Shown piece by piece: positions 18,061 through 25,737 of a stretch of DNA of 56,888 nt. The stretch is from Roseovarius marisflavi (GTDB lineage: Bacteria > Pseudomonadota > Alphaproteobacteria > Rhodobacterales > Rhodobacteraceae), in the NCBI RefSeq assembly GCF_900142625.1, contig NZ_FRBN01000022.1:1-56888 (forward strand), given 5' to 3'. The notes below the pieces were generated by a model. It was given only the letters and a program-made list of their open reading frames with translations, did no database searches and was not told where the DNA came from. The first letter of the stretch is position 1. The number at the start of each line of letters is the position of its first letter. Both the position numbers and the translations under genes were made by a program.

Positions 18061-19368
18061 ATGGCCGATCTCTTTCAAGCACCCTCCGACACGCCGCCCA
18101 GCACCGCGCCGCGCCCTTTGGCGGACCGGTTGCGCCCGCGCAGGCTTGGCGATGTCATTGGGCAGGATCAGGTGCTTGGCCCCGAGGCGCCGCTTGGGGT
18201 GATGCTGGCCTCTGGCAGTCTCACGTCGCTGGTCTTTTGGGGCCCGCCCGGTGTGGGCAAAACCACCATCGCGCGGCTTTTGGCGGATGAAACCGACCTT
18301 CATTTCGTACAGATCAGCGCGATTTTCACTGGCGTGCCGGACCTGCGCAAAGTCTTTGAAGAGGCCAAGCATCGCCGTGCCAACGGACAGGGCACGTTGT
18401 TGTTCGTCGATGAAATCCACCGCTTCAACAAGGCCCAGCAGGACGGGTTTCTGCCGCATATGGAGGATGGCACGATCCTGTTGGTCGGCGCCACCACCGA
18501 AAACCCCAGTTTTGAGCTGAACGCCGCCCTGATGAGCCGCGCGCAGGTTCTGGTGCTGGAGCGGCTGGCGCTTGCCGATCTTGAGCGGCTGGCGCAACGC
18601 GCCGAGGCCGATCTTGGCCGCACCCTGCCGCTTGATGGCCCGGCGCGCGAGACGCTTTTGGAGATGGCGGATGGCGACGGGCGCGCCCTGCTGAACCTGA
18701 TCGAACAGGTGGCGGCGTGGAAGACCGAGGCAAAGCTTGACAAAGCCGCCCTGTCGACCCGCCTGATGAAGCGGGCGGCGAAATATGACAAGGGCGGCGA
18801 CGAACATTACAACCTGATTTCGGCGCTGCATAAATCGGTGCGTGGATCAGACCCCGATGCGGCGCTCTATTGGTTTGCGCGCATGCTGACCGGCGGCGAA
18901 GACCCGCGTTACCTTGCCCGGCGCATCATCCGCATGGCGGTCGAGGATATCGGCCTTGCCGACCCGCAGGCGCAAACCGTCTGTCTGCACGCCTGGGAAA
19001 CCTACGAGCGCCTTGGCAGCCCCGAGGGCGAGTTGGCGCTTGCGCAGGCGGTGACCTATCTGGCACTCGCGCCGAAATCGAACGCCGGTTACGTGGCCTA
19101 TAAGGCGGCCATGCGCGAGGCCAGGAAAACCGGAAGCGAACCACCGCCCAAGCATATCCTGAATGCTCCTACCAAGCTAATGGCCGAGCAGGGCTATGGT
19201 GCGGGCTATGCCTATGACCATGACGAAGAAGACGGTTTTTCGGGGCAGAATTACTTTCCGGATACGATGAAACGTCCGGTGCTTTATCAACCGGTCGAAC
19301 GCGGTTTTGAACGCGAGCTCAAAAAACGACTCGATTACTTTTCCAAGTTGCGTGCGCGGCGTGGCTAA
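18061..19368 (+). CDS. rarA: Replication-associated recombination protein A
   Basis: This 435-residue AAA+ ATPase is of the RarA/MgsA/WRNIP1 family. Walker A GPPGVGKTT is at residues 61-69, Walker B LLFVDEIHRF at 113-122, sensor 1 in LVGATTENPSFELN, and the C-terminal MgsA domain contains RMAVEDIGLADPQAQ and ends with the conserved PPKHILNAPTKLMAEQGYG. It acts on stalled replication forks together with SSB and RecA in other bacteria. It follows the ribosomal terminator. The next genes belong to a transporter and start 217 bases later. Confidence 0.95.
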   Translation: MADLFQAPSDTPPSTAPRPLADRLRPRRLGDVIGQDQVLGPEAPLGVMLASGSLTSLVFWGPPGVGKTTIARLLADETDLHFVQISAIFTGVPDLRKVFEEAKHRRANGQGTLLFVDEIHRFNKAQQDGFLPHMEDGTILLVGATTENPSFELNAALMSRAQVLVLERLALADLERLAQRAEADLGRTLPLDGPARETLLEMADGDGRALLNLIEQVAAWKTEAKLDKAALSTRLMKRAAKYDKGGDEHYNLISALHKSVRGSDPDAALYWFARMLTGGEDPRYLARRIIRMAVEDIGLADPQAQTVCLHAWETYERLGSPEGELALAQAVTYLALAPKSNAGYVAYKAAMREARKTGSEPPPKHILNAPTKLMAEQGYGAGYAYDHDEEDGFSGQNYFPDTMKRPVLYQPVERGFERELKKRLDYFSKLRARRG

Positions 19369-19372
19369 GCTT

Positions 19373-19400
19373 TTGACGCGTGTTGCGCCGGAAATATGTG
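19373..19400 (+). promoter_or_regulatory. Possible promoter for the ABC importer operon
   Basis: TTGACG (19373-19378), 16-base spacer, TATGTG (19395-19400), 5 bases after the rarA stop. It would give a leader of about 180 bases before the binding-protein gene. Nothing else in the 217-base gap (19369-19585) stands out. Confidence 0.45.
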
Positions 19401-19585
19401 AAATCTTTGGTCCTGAAACTTTGGGGGCTAAAGGATTAAGGGCTGGAAACACGGCGAGTTTCGTGTTTTGTTTGGGAAATGTCGTATTTAAGCATCCTTC
19501 AAACCCGTCGTAACAGGAAGCTTTTGGTGAGGGTCAGCAAAATGGCCTCTCCAATGACAACTCACACAGCAAACAGGGAAATCTT

Positions 19586-21196
19586 ATGAAAAAGAACAAG
19601 GACCAGATCCTTTTGGACAAGCTTGCCGATGCGGCCCGTACCGGGACCATCTCGCGCCGCTCGTTCATGCATTATGCGGCCGCAGCAGGCGTAACAGCCT
19701 CCGCCGCAACCGGCCTTTGGGGCACATCTGCCCAGGCGGCGCCCACGCGTGGCGGCATCTTCCGTCTTGGTGCCCATGACGGCAACACCTCGGATACGCA
19801 CGATCCCGGCACATACGTGACCTTCTCGATGATTCAGGTGGCGCACACGTTCCGCTCGTATCTCACCCTGATCGAGCCCGATGGCTCTCTTGGACCGGAT
19901 GTCGCAAGCGAATGGTCGGCAAGCCCGGACGCCAAGGAGTGGACGTTCACCCTTAACCCCGGTGCCACCTGGCACAGCGGCGGCAAGGTCACGGCGAATG
20001 ACGTGATTGCCTCGTTGAACCATCACCGCGGTGAAGGCTCGACATCGGCGGCCAAGGCGCTTTTGACCGATGTTCAGGATATCGTGGATAATGGCGATCA
20101 CTCGATCACCATCAAGCTGGGCTCGGGCAATGCCGATCTGCCGTGGCTGATGACCGATTATCACCTGGCCATGGTGCCTGCGAATGACGATGGCACGGCA
20201 AGCTGGAAATCTGGCGATGGCTGTGGCCCGTACAAGCTTACCAACACCGAGTTCGGTGTCGGCTATACATTTACGCGCCACGAAGACTGGCACCTTGACG
20301 GCGCCTATTTCGACGAGGTCGTGGTCACGGTTCTCAACGATCCGAACGCCCGTCAGACCGCGCTTGTCACCGGTGATGTGGATGCGATCACCCAGCTCGA
20401 GCTCAAGACGCTCGCACTGCTTCAGCGCGACCCCAACATCGTCATCGACAACGTGCCTTCGGCCGCTGCGATCACCATGCCGATGCTCTGCGACGTGGCG
20501 CCGTTCGACAATCCCGATGTGCGCAACGCGCTCAAGCTGTCGATTGACCGCAACGAGATCATCGAGAAGATCGCCTTTGGCGCGGCTTCGCCTGGCAATG
20601 ACTTCCATCATTCGCCCGCCATGCCCTATTGGCCCGATGACATCCCGCAGCGCGAGTATGACCCGGAGCAGGCCAAGTCACTGTTGAAAAAGGCCGGTGC
20701 CGAAGGGCTTTCGGTCAACCTCAGCGTGGCCGACTCGGTCTATTCGGGTGCGGTCGACATGTGCGTCCTTTACTCCGAGCAAGCCAAGAAATCGGGCATC
20801 GACATCAATGTCGTCCGTGAGCCGAACGATGGCTACTATTCGGATGTCTGGCTGAAAAAGCCATGGTGTGCGGTTCAGTGGGGCGCGCGCCCGACGCCGG
20901 ATGTTATGTACAGTCTTGCCTATAAGGACGATGCGGCCTGGAACGAATCACATTGGCAGAACGAGCGGTTCAACGAACTGCTGCTGGCGGCCAAGGCGGA
21001 ACTGGACAACACCCGCCGCGCCGAGATGTATCGCGAAATGGCGATGCTGGCCCGTGATGATGGCGGCACGGTCATCCCGTTCTTCCCGAACTTTGTCTAC
21101 GCGCGTCGCAAGAACGTCCAGCATGGACCGGATCTTGCTGCAAGCTGGCAGATGGATGGCGCCCGCGCCTGTAGCCGCTGGTGGTTCGAAGCCTAA
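19586..21196 (+). CDS. ABC transporter substrate-binding protein, peptide/nickel class, Tat-exported
   Basis: A 536-residue periplasmic solute-binding protein of family 5 (SBP_bac_5; DppA/OppA type). The N-terminus carries a twin-arginine signal, SRRSFMHYAAAAGVTASAAT, so it is folded before export by the Tat system. Typical family segments include FSMIQVAHTFRSYLTLIEPD and the second lobe region near PNDGYYSDVWLKKPWCAVQW. It binds a ligand and delivers it to the two permeases encoded next. The substrate, peptide or other, cannot be told from sequence. A strong hairpin follows the stop, probably to keep this component more abundant than the membrane parts. Confidence 0.9.
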   Translation: MKKNKDQILLDKLADAARTGTISRRSFMHYAAAAGVTASAATGLWGTSAQAAPTRGGIFRLGAHDGNTSDTHDPGTYVTFSMIQVAHTFRSYLTLIEPDGSLGPDVASEWSASPDAKEWTFTLNPGATWHSGGKVTANDVIASLNHHRGEGSTSAAKALLTDVQDIVDNGDHSITIKLGSGNADLPWLMTDYHLAMVPANDDGTASWKSGDGCGPYKLTNTEFGVGYTFTRHEDWHLDGAYFDEVVVTVLNDPNARQTALVTGDVDAITQLELKTLALLQRDPNIVIDNVPSAAAITMPMLCDVAPFDNPDVRNALKLSIDRNEIIEKIAFGAASPGNDFHHSPAMPYWPDDIPQREYDPEQAKSLLKKAGAEGLSVNLSVADSVYSGAVDMCVLYSEQAKKSGIDINVVREPNDGYYSDVWLKKPWCAVQWGARPTPDVMYSLAYKDDAAWNESHWQNERFNELLLAAKAELDNTRRAEMYREMAMLARDDGGTVIPFFPNFVYARRKNVQHGPDLAASWQMDGARACSRWWFEA

Positions 21197-21207
21197 ACAC
21201 AACACCG

Positions 21208-21236
21208 AAACCCGGCGTCAATGGCGCCGGGTTTTC
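21208..21236 (+). terminator. Attenuating hairpin between binding protein and permease genes
   Basis: AAACCCGGCG pairs perfectly with CGCCGGGTTT over a 7-base loop and runs into TTCTC, 12 bases after the binding-protein stop. It lies inside the operon, so partial termination or mRNA stabilisation is likely. Confidence 0.75.
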
Positions 21237-21398
21237 TCTGCTTCGGCGCATCCGATTGATTTCCCCAACTGCGTCGGAGCCACAAGCCAGAGCCGGGCGA
21301 CATCAAAATCCGGCGAGAGCAAAAAAACGAATCTGCCAGATCGGCAATCTGTGTTCAGATGTAACAGCGGATGCCAGAGCAGACAGCAGGAGGGACTA

Positions 21399-22355
21399 AT
21401 GGGAGATATTCTAAGGCTCGTTGGAAAACGGCTTGGACTGGGAGTGGGGATTTTGCTGATTATATCGGCAATTATCTTCTTCATGGTTGAATTACTGCCG
21501 GGCGATATCGCTCAGGCGGTTCTTGGCCAGGGGGCAACCCCGGAAAACCTTGCCGCGTTGCGCAAGGAAATGGGCCTCGATCAACCGGCCCTTGTGCGGT
21601 ATTTTGACTGGCTCACCAGTGCGGTCATGTTCGACTTTGGCAATTCCATCGTCACAGGCGAAAGCGTCGTCGATACGATCAGCACGCGCTTTGCCAACAC
21701 GCTGTTTCTGGCGGCCTATGCGGCCGTTATCGCGGTGCCGATCTCGATTGTCCTTGGTGTGCTGGTGGCGCTTTTGCGCAACTCGATCTTTGACCGGGTC
21801 GTCAACGTTCTAACGCTTACCTCGATTTCAAGCCCCGAATTCTTTCTCGGCTATATCCTCATTCTCTATCTGGCGGTCAAAACCGGCATGTTCCCGGCGA
21901 TTGCCAGCCTGAGCAACGACATGACCTTTGGCGAGCTTCTGCACCGGACCTTCCTGCCGGCGCTGACGCTGGTGCTTGTGGTGACGGCGCATATGATGCG
22001 CATGACGCGCGCGGCGATCATCAACCTTCTCGCCTCGCCCTATATCGAGATGGCGCGCCTCAAGGGCACACCGCCCTGGAAGGTGATCGTGAAACACGCG
22101 CTGCCCAATGCCTGGGCGCCGATCATCAACGTTGTTGCCCTGAACCTGGCCTATCTCATCACTGGCGTGGTGCTTGTCGAAGTTGTCTTCGTCTATCCCG
22201 GTATCGGGCAGGCGCTTGTCGATTCGGTGTCAAAGCGTGATTTCCCCGTGGTGCAGGCCTGCTGCTTGATCTTTGCGGCGACCTTTATCCTTCTTAACCT
22301 TGCGGCGGATGTGGGGGCTATCTTGACCAACCCGCGCCTGCGGCATCCGAAATAA
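21399..22355 (+). CDS. ABC transporter permease, DppB/OppB type
   Basis: A 318-residue inner-membrane permease with about six transmembrane segments, starting MGDILRLVGKRLGLGVGILL, and the binding-protein-dependent permease EAA loop SPYIEMARLKGTPPWKVIVK (near residues 209-228) that docks the ATPase. An AGGAGGG site precedes the ATG at 21399. It follows the binding protein after a 202-base gap with the attenuator and is 12 bases before the second permease. Confidence 0.92.
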   Translation: MGDILRLVGKRLGLGVGILLIISAIIFFMVELLPGDIAQAVLGQGATPENLAALRKEMGLDQPALVRYFDWLTSAVMFDFGNSIVTGESVVDTISTRFANTLFLAAYAAVIAVPISIVLGVLVALLRNSIFDRVVNVLTLTSISSPEFFLGYILILYLAVKTGMFPAIASLSNDMTFGELLHRTFLPALTLVLVVTAHMMRMTRAAIINLLASPYIEMARLKGTPPWKVIVKHALPNAWAPIINVVALNLAYLITGVVLVEVVFVYPGIGQALVDSVSKRDFPVVQACCLIFAATFILLNLAADVGAILTNPRLRHPK

Positions 22356-22367
22356 GGGGGCAGAGAC

Positions 22368-23606
22368 ATGAATGTTTTCGTCATTATCTACTACACTCTG
22401 CTTCTGGGCGGCTCTTGCCTGGCGGCGTTCTACAACAAGCGTTCCGCGTTTTTGCTGCTGTTTTCGCTGACTTTGATCTCGTTCATTCTGGGCATTGTCG
22501 GCGGGGTTGGCGCGTTGCGCATTGTTGCCACCTGTGCCGGGCTTCTGGCGCTCTCGGCGATGGTATCCTATGCCTTCCGCGAGTTTCTGGTGGCCATTGC
22601 GCCGACCAACCTGGCCAAGGAATTGCGCACTGCACCGCTGACCGCCGGGTTCGGGATGTTCATCATCTTCACCTATGCCATCGCCGGAATCTTCGCGCCC
22701 TGGATCGCGCCGTTTGGCGAGGCGCAGATCATTTCCTCGGCCTTTGCGCCGCCGGATGAAACCATGCTCCTGGGCGCGGATCAGCTTGGCCGCGATATGT
22801 TCAGCCGGGTCATCTTTGGCGCGCGTAACACCGTTGCCCTTGCCTTGGCGGGCACGGTCATGGCCTTTTTGCTGGGCGCGCTTGCCGGGCTTTTGGCGGC
22901 GACAACGGGGGGCTGGTTCGACCAGATCCTTGCGCGCACCTCGGATGTGATCATGTCGATCCCCTCGTTGATCTTTGCGCTCTTGATGCTGTCGATCTTT
23001 GGCGGCGAGCTGGCCAATAACACCACAAGTTTCTGGCTTCTGTCCATTTTTGCCGCGGTCACCGGGCTATTGGTTGTCACGGCGGTATCAGAGCGAAGTC
23101 TCATGGGCTGGATCATCGGCCTTGCGGTTCTGGCCGGGGTTTCGACCTCCTTTGCGCTTGGCATGCTGGTGATCTTCAACCCGTCCGAGATTATCCTGAT
23201 CCTTGTGGTTGCGGTGATCTATAGCCCTCGGGTGTTCCGCCTGACGCGCGCGGTTGCGGGCAACGTGGTGGTGATGGACTATATCGAGGCCGCAAAACTT
23301 CGCGGGGAACGCACCTGGTATCTGATCCGGCGCGAAATCCTGCCCAACTCGACCGCGCCTCTGGTGGCCGAATTCGGGCTGGAATTCTGTTTCGTGTTCC
23401 TTCTCATTGCCGGCCTAAGCTTCCTTGGCCTTGGCATTCAGCCACCGACGGCGGACTGGGGATCAATGGTGCGCGAGAACGCGACGCTGATCTCGTTCGG
23501 TGATGTCACACCGCTTATTCCTGCGGGGGCTATCGCCTTGCTGACCGTTGCGATCAACTTTGTCGTGGACTGGATGCTGCATCGTTCCTCTGGCCTGAAA
23601 GGGTAA
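22368..23606 (+). CDS. ABC transporter permease, DppC/OppC type, enlarged
   Basis: A 412-residue permease, about 110 residues longer than the usual DppC/OppC. The family core starts only near residue 92 (TAGFGMFIIFTYAIAGIFAP) and continues through LLGADQLGRDMFSRVIFGAR and the EAA loop YIEAAKLRGERTWYLIRREI. Residues 1-75 add about three extra membrane segments, and a further stretch of about 60 residues with about two hydrophobic segments sits between LLMLSIFGGELANNTTSFW and IILILVVAVIYSPRVFRLTR. It should pair with the preceding permease. The frame is open without breaks, so the additions look genuine and not caused by a frameshift. Confidence 0.88.
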   Translation: MNVFVIIYYTLLLGGSCLAAFYNKRSAFLLLFSLTLISFILGIVGGVGALRIVATCAGLLALSAMVSYAFREFLVAIAPTNLAKELRTAPLTAGFGMFIIFTYAIAGIFAPWIAPFGEAQIISSAFAPPDETMLLGADQLGRDMFSRVIFGARNTVALALAGTVMAFLLGALAGLLAATTGGWFDQILARTSDVIMSIPSLIFALLMLSIFGGELANNTTSFWLLSIFAAVTGLLVVTAVSERSLMGWIIGLAVLAGVSTSFALGMLVIFNPSEIILILVVAVIYSPRVFRLTRAVAGNVVVMDYIEAAKLRGERTWYLIRREILPNSTAPLVAEFGLEFCFVFLLIAGLSFLGLGIQPPTADWGSMVRENATLISFGDVTPLIPAGAIALLTVAINFVVDWMLHRSSGLKG

Positions 23607-23612
23607 TCGGAT

Positions 23613-25298
23613 ATGGTAAAGAAAAAAGACGTTCTTCTGAAGATCAGGGACCTGAAAATTCAGGGCTATTCCGATGAAAGCTGGGTCGACATCATCAAGG
23701 GTGTCGACCTGACCCTGCACCGCGGCGAGGTCATGGGCCTTATCGGTGAATCCGGTGCCGGCAAATCCACGATCGGGGCGGCCTGTATGGGCTATGCGCG
23801 TGATGGCACGCGTATCTCGAACGGTTCGATCGAGTTTGACGGGATGGAGTTGACCACCGCCACAGAAAGCGAGCGGCGCGCGTTGCGCGGGTCGCGGATC
23901 GCCTATGTGGCGCAATCGGCGGCGGCCTCGTTCAACCCGGCCCATAAGATCATCGACCAGCACACCGAAGCGCCCTTGCAATATCGCCTTAAAAAGCGGG
24001 TAGAGGCGCAAGAGGATGCGATGCAGCTCTATGAAAAGCTGCGCCTGCCGAACCCGACCGAGATCGGCTTTCGCTATCCTCACCAGGTCTCTGGCGGCCA
24101 GTTGCAGCGCGCAATGACCGCCATGGCGATGTCGTGTCGCCCTGACCTGATCATCTTTGACGAGCCGACCACTGCGCTTGACGTGACCACCCAGATCGAG
24201 GTTTTGGCCGCGATCCGGGATATCGTCGAGGAATACAACACCGCCGCGATCTATATCACCCACGACCTGGCGGTGGTGGCGCAGATGGCCGACACGATCA
24301 AGGTTCTGCTCAAAGGCGAAGAGGTTGAAGAGGCCTCGACCAAAGAGATGCTGGACAACCCGCAAGAGGAATACACCAAATCCCTCTGGGCGGTGCGCAG
24401 CTTTGAAAGCCCGCAGAAATATCGCCCCAAGGATGCTGTGCCGCTGATTTCGGTCAAGAATGTTGATGCCTCTTACACGGGCGGCGCCAAGGTTCTGGAT
24501 GACGTCAGCTTTGACATCTACGAGGGCATGACCGTCGCCGTCGTGGGCGAATCCGGGTCGGGTAAATCGACCACTGCGCGCTGTATCACCGGGCTTTTGC
24601 CACCTTCCAAGGGCGAAATCCTGTTCAAGGGCGAGCCGTTTCCGCCGGATTATCGCAACCGCACCAAGGATCAGCTGCGCCAGTGCCAGATGATCTACCA
24701 GATGGCCGATACTGCGCTGAATCCCAAGGTCAAGATATCCGAGATCATCGGTCGGCCTGCGGCCTTCTATTCGGGGCTGAAGGGTGCGAAGCTCAAGAAC
24801 CGGGTGGATGAACTGCTTGACCTGATCGAGCTTGAGCCGTCGCAGTATTACAACCGCTATCCGCCAGAGCTTTCGGGTGGTCAGAAACAGCGGATCGGCA
24901 TCGCCCGCGCGCTTGCGGCCGAGCCAAGCTTTATCGTCTGCGACGAGGTCACCTCGGCGCTCGATCAGCTGGTGGCCGAAGGCATCCTGCGCCTGCTTGA
25001 CCGGCTTCAGGACGAGCTGAACCTGGCCTATATGTTCATCACCCACGATCTTGCCACGGTGCGGTCCATCGCGGATGAGGTGGTGGTGATGCAGCACGGC
25101 AAGGTGGTCGAACAAGGGCCCAAGGACGATATGTTCACGCCGCCCCACCATCCCTATACCGACCTGTTGCTAAGCTCGGTGCCCGAGATGGACCCGAACT
25201 GGCTTACCACGCTGCTTGAAGAGCGCGGCATTGACAATGTCGGTGATGCGGCGGCGGCGCGGATTGATCCGAAGGACAAAAAGGTCAGCACCACCTAG
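23613..25298 (+). CDS. ABC transporter ATPase, fused double-domain (DppD-DppF type)
   Basis: A 561-residue protein with two complete ATPase domains. The first has Walker A GESGAGKST (near residues 45-53), signature SGGQLQRAM and Walker B LIIFDEPTTALD; the second has GESGSGKST, SGGQKQRIG and FIVCDEVTSALDQLVAEG, where the usual proline of DEPTSALD is valine. It powers the importer at the cytoplasmic face. In E. coli these two domains are separate proteins. The gene is 6 bases after the second permease and is the last of the operon. Confidence 0.93.
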   Translation: MVKKKDVLLKIRDLKIQGYSDESWVDIIKGVDLTLHRGEVMGLIGESGAGKSTIGAACMGYARDGTRISNGSIEFDGMELTTATESERRALRGSRIAYVAQSAAASFNPAHKIIDQHTEAPLQYRLKKRVEAQEDAMQLYEKLRLPNPTEIGFRYPHQVSGGQLQRAMTAMAMSCRPDLIIFDEPTTALDVTTQIEVLAAIRDIVEEYNTAAIYITHDLAVVAQMADTIKVLLKGEEVEEASTKEMLDNPQEEYTKSLWAVRSFESPQKYRPKDAVPLISVKNVDASYTGGAKVLDDVSFDIYEGMTVAVVGESGSGKSTTARCITGLLPPSKGEILFKGEPFPPDYRNRTKDQLRQCQMIYQMADTALNPKVKISEIIGRPAAFYSGLKGAKLKNRVDELLDLIELEPSQYYNRYPPELSGGQKQRIGIARALAAEPSFIVCDEVTSALDQLVAEGILRLLDRLQDELNLAYMFITHDLATVRSIADEVVVMQHGKVVEQGPKDDMFTPPHHPYTDLLLSSVPEMDPNWLTTLLEERGIDNVGDAAAARIDPKDKKVSTT

Positions 25299-25331
25299 GC
25301 CAGTGGCCACCTGTGGCAGAAAAAGAGAAAC

Positions 25332-25358
25332 GGCGGATGGGGAAACCCACCGCCATTT
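25332..25358. terminator. Terminator after the ABC importer operon
   Basis: GGCGG-A-TGGG and CCCA-CCGCC pair around a GAAA loop with one bulged base, followed by ATTTTG. It lies between the ATPase gene and the convergent 39-residue gene. Confidence 0.7.
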
Positions 25359-25396
25359 TGCATTTCAACAGGTTTTGAAGGGCGCGTGCAGCTCGA

Positions 25397-25516
25397 TCAG
25401 AGGATCGCCATGGCCGACAGGGCCATGGTGCCAACGATCATCCCATAGACGATCAGCACGGCAGGCCAGCTTGCACTATGCATACGCAATTCGCGGTTCA
25501 GTTCGTCGCGGGTCAT
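25397..25516 (-). CDS. Small single-pass membrane protein, 39 residues
   Basis: The frame reads MTRDELNRELRMHSASWPAV then LIVYGMIVGTMALSAMAIL and a stop. The first 17 residues are charged and hydrophilic; residues 18-39 form one hydrophobic segment, so an N-in single-pass inner-membrane protein is likely. A GGAGGC ribosome site lies 6 bases before the ATG and a TTGCGC-N16-TATGTG promoter candidate lies upstream. The function is unknown. It stands alone between the importer operon and carB. Confidence 0.65.
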   Translation of the reverse strand: MTRDELNRELRMHSASWPAVLIVYGMIVGTMALSAMAIL

Positions 25517-25571
25517 GTTGGGCCTCCGTCCTTGGCGTTACGATCAAAGTCTATGTTTCGTCTGTGACAAG

Positions 25572-25599
25572 CACATATGCGAAATTTCCCATGGCGCAA
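25572..25599 (-). promoter_or_regulatory. Possible promoter of the 39-residue protein gene
   Basis: On the reverse strand TTGCGC (25599-25594), 16-base spacer, TATGTG (25577-25572), 56 bases before the ATG. The rest of the 221-base gap to carB (25517-25737) shows nothing I can name. Confidence 0.4.
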
Positions 25600-25737
25600 T
25601 GGGTAAAATAGATAAAATTCATGCAGCTGCCGCAACGCTGCTAGGCGCATGGCGCATGGCGGCCAGAGTCGTCGTAACGATGTCAAAAAACGACACGACG
25701 TTCGCGGGGCAGGCGGTTAACGGCCCGCCCCGGATAA

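Noticed and set aside
17347..18831. Open frame of about 494 codons on the - strand opposite rplQ and rarA
   Set aside because: Spans two unrelated certain genes and a terminator; composition is typical of an antisense shadow.
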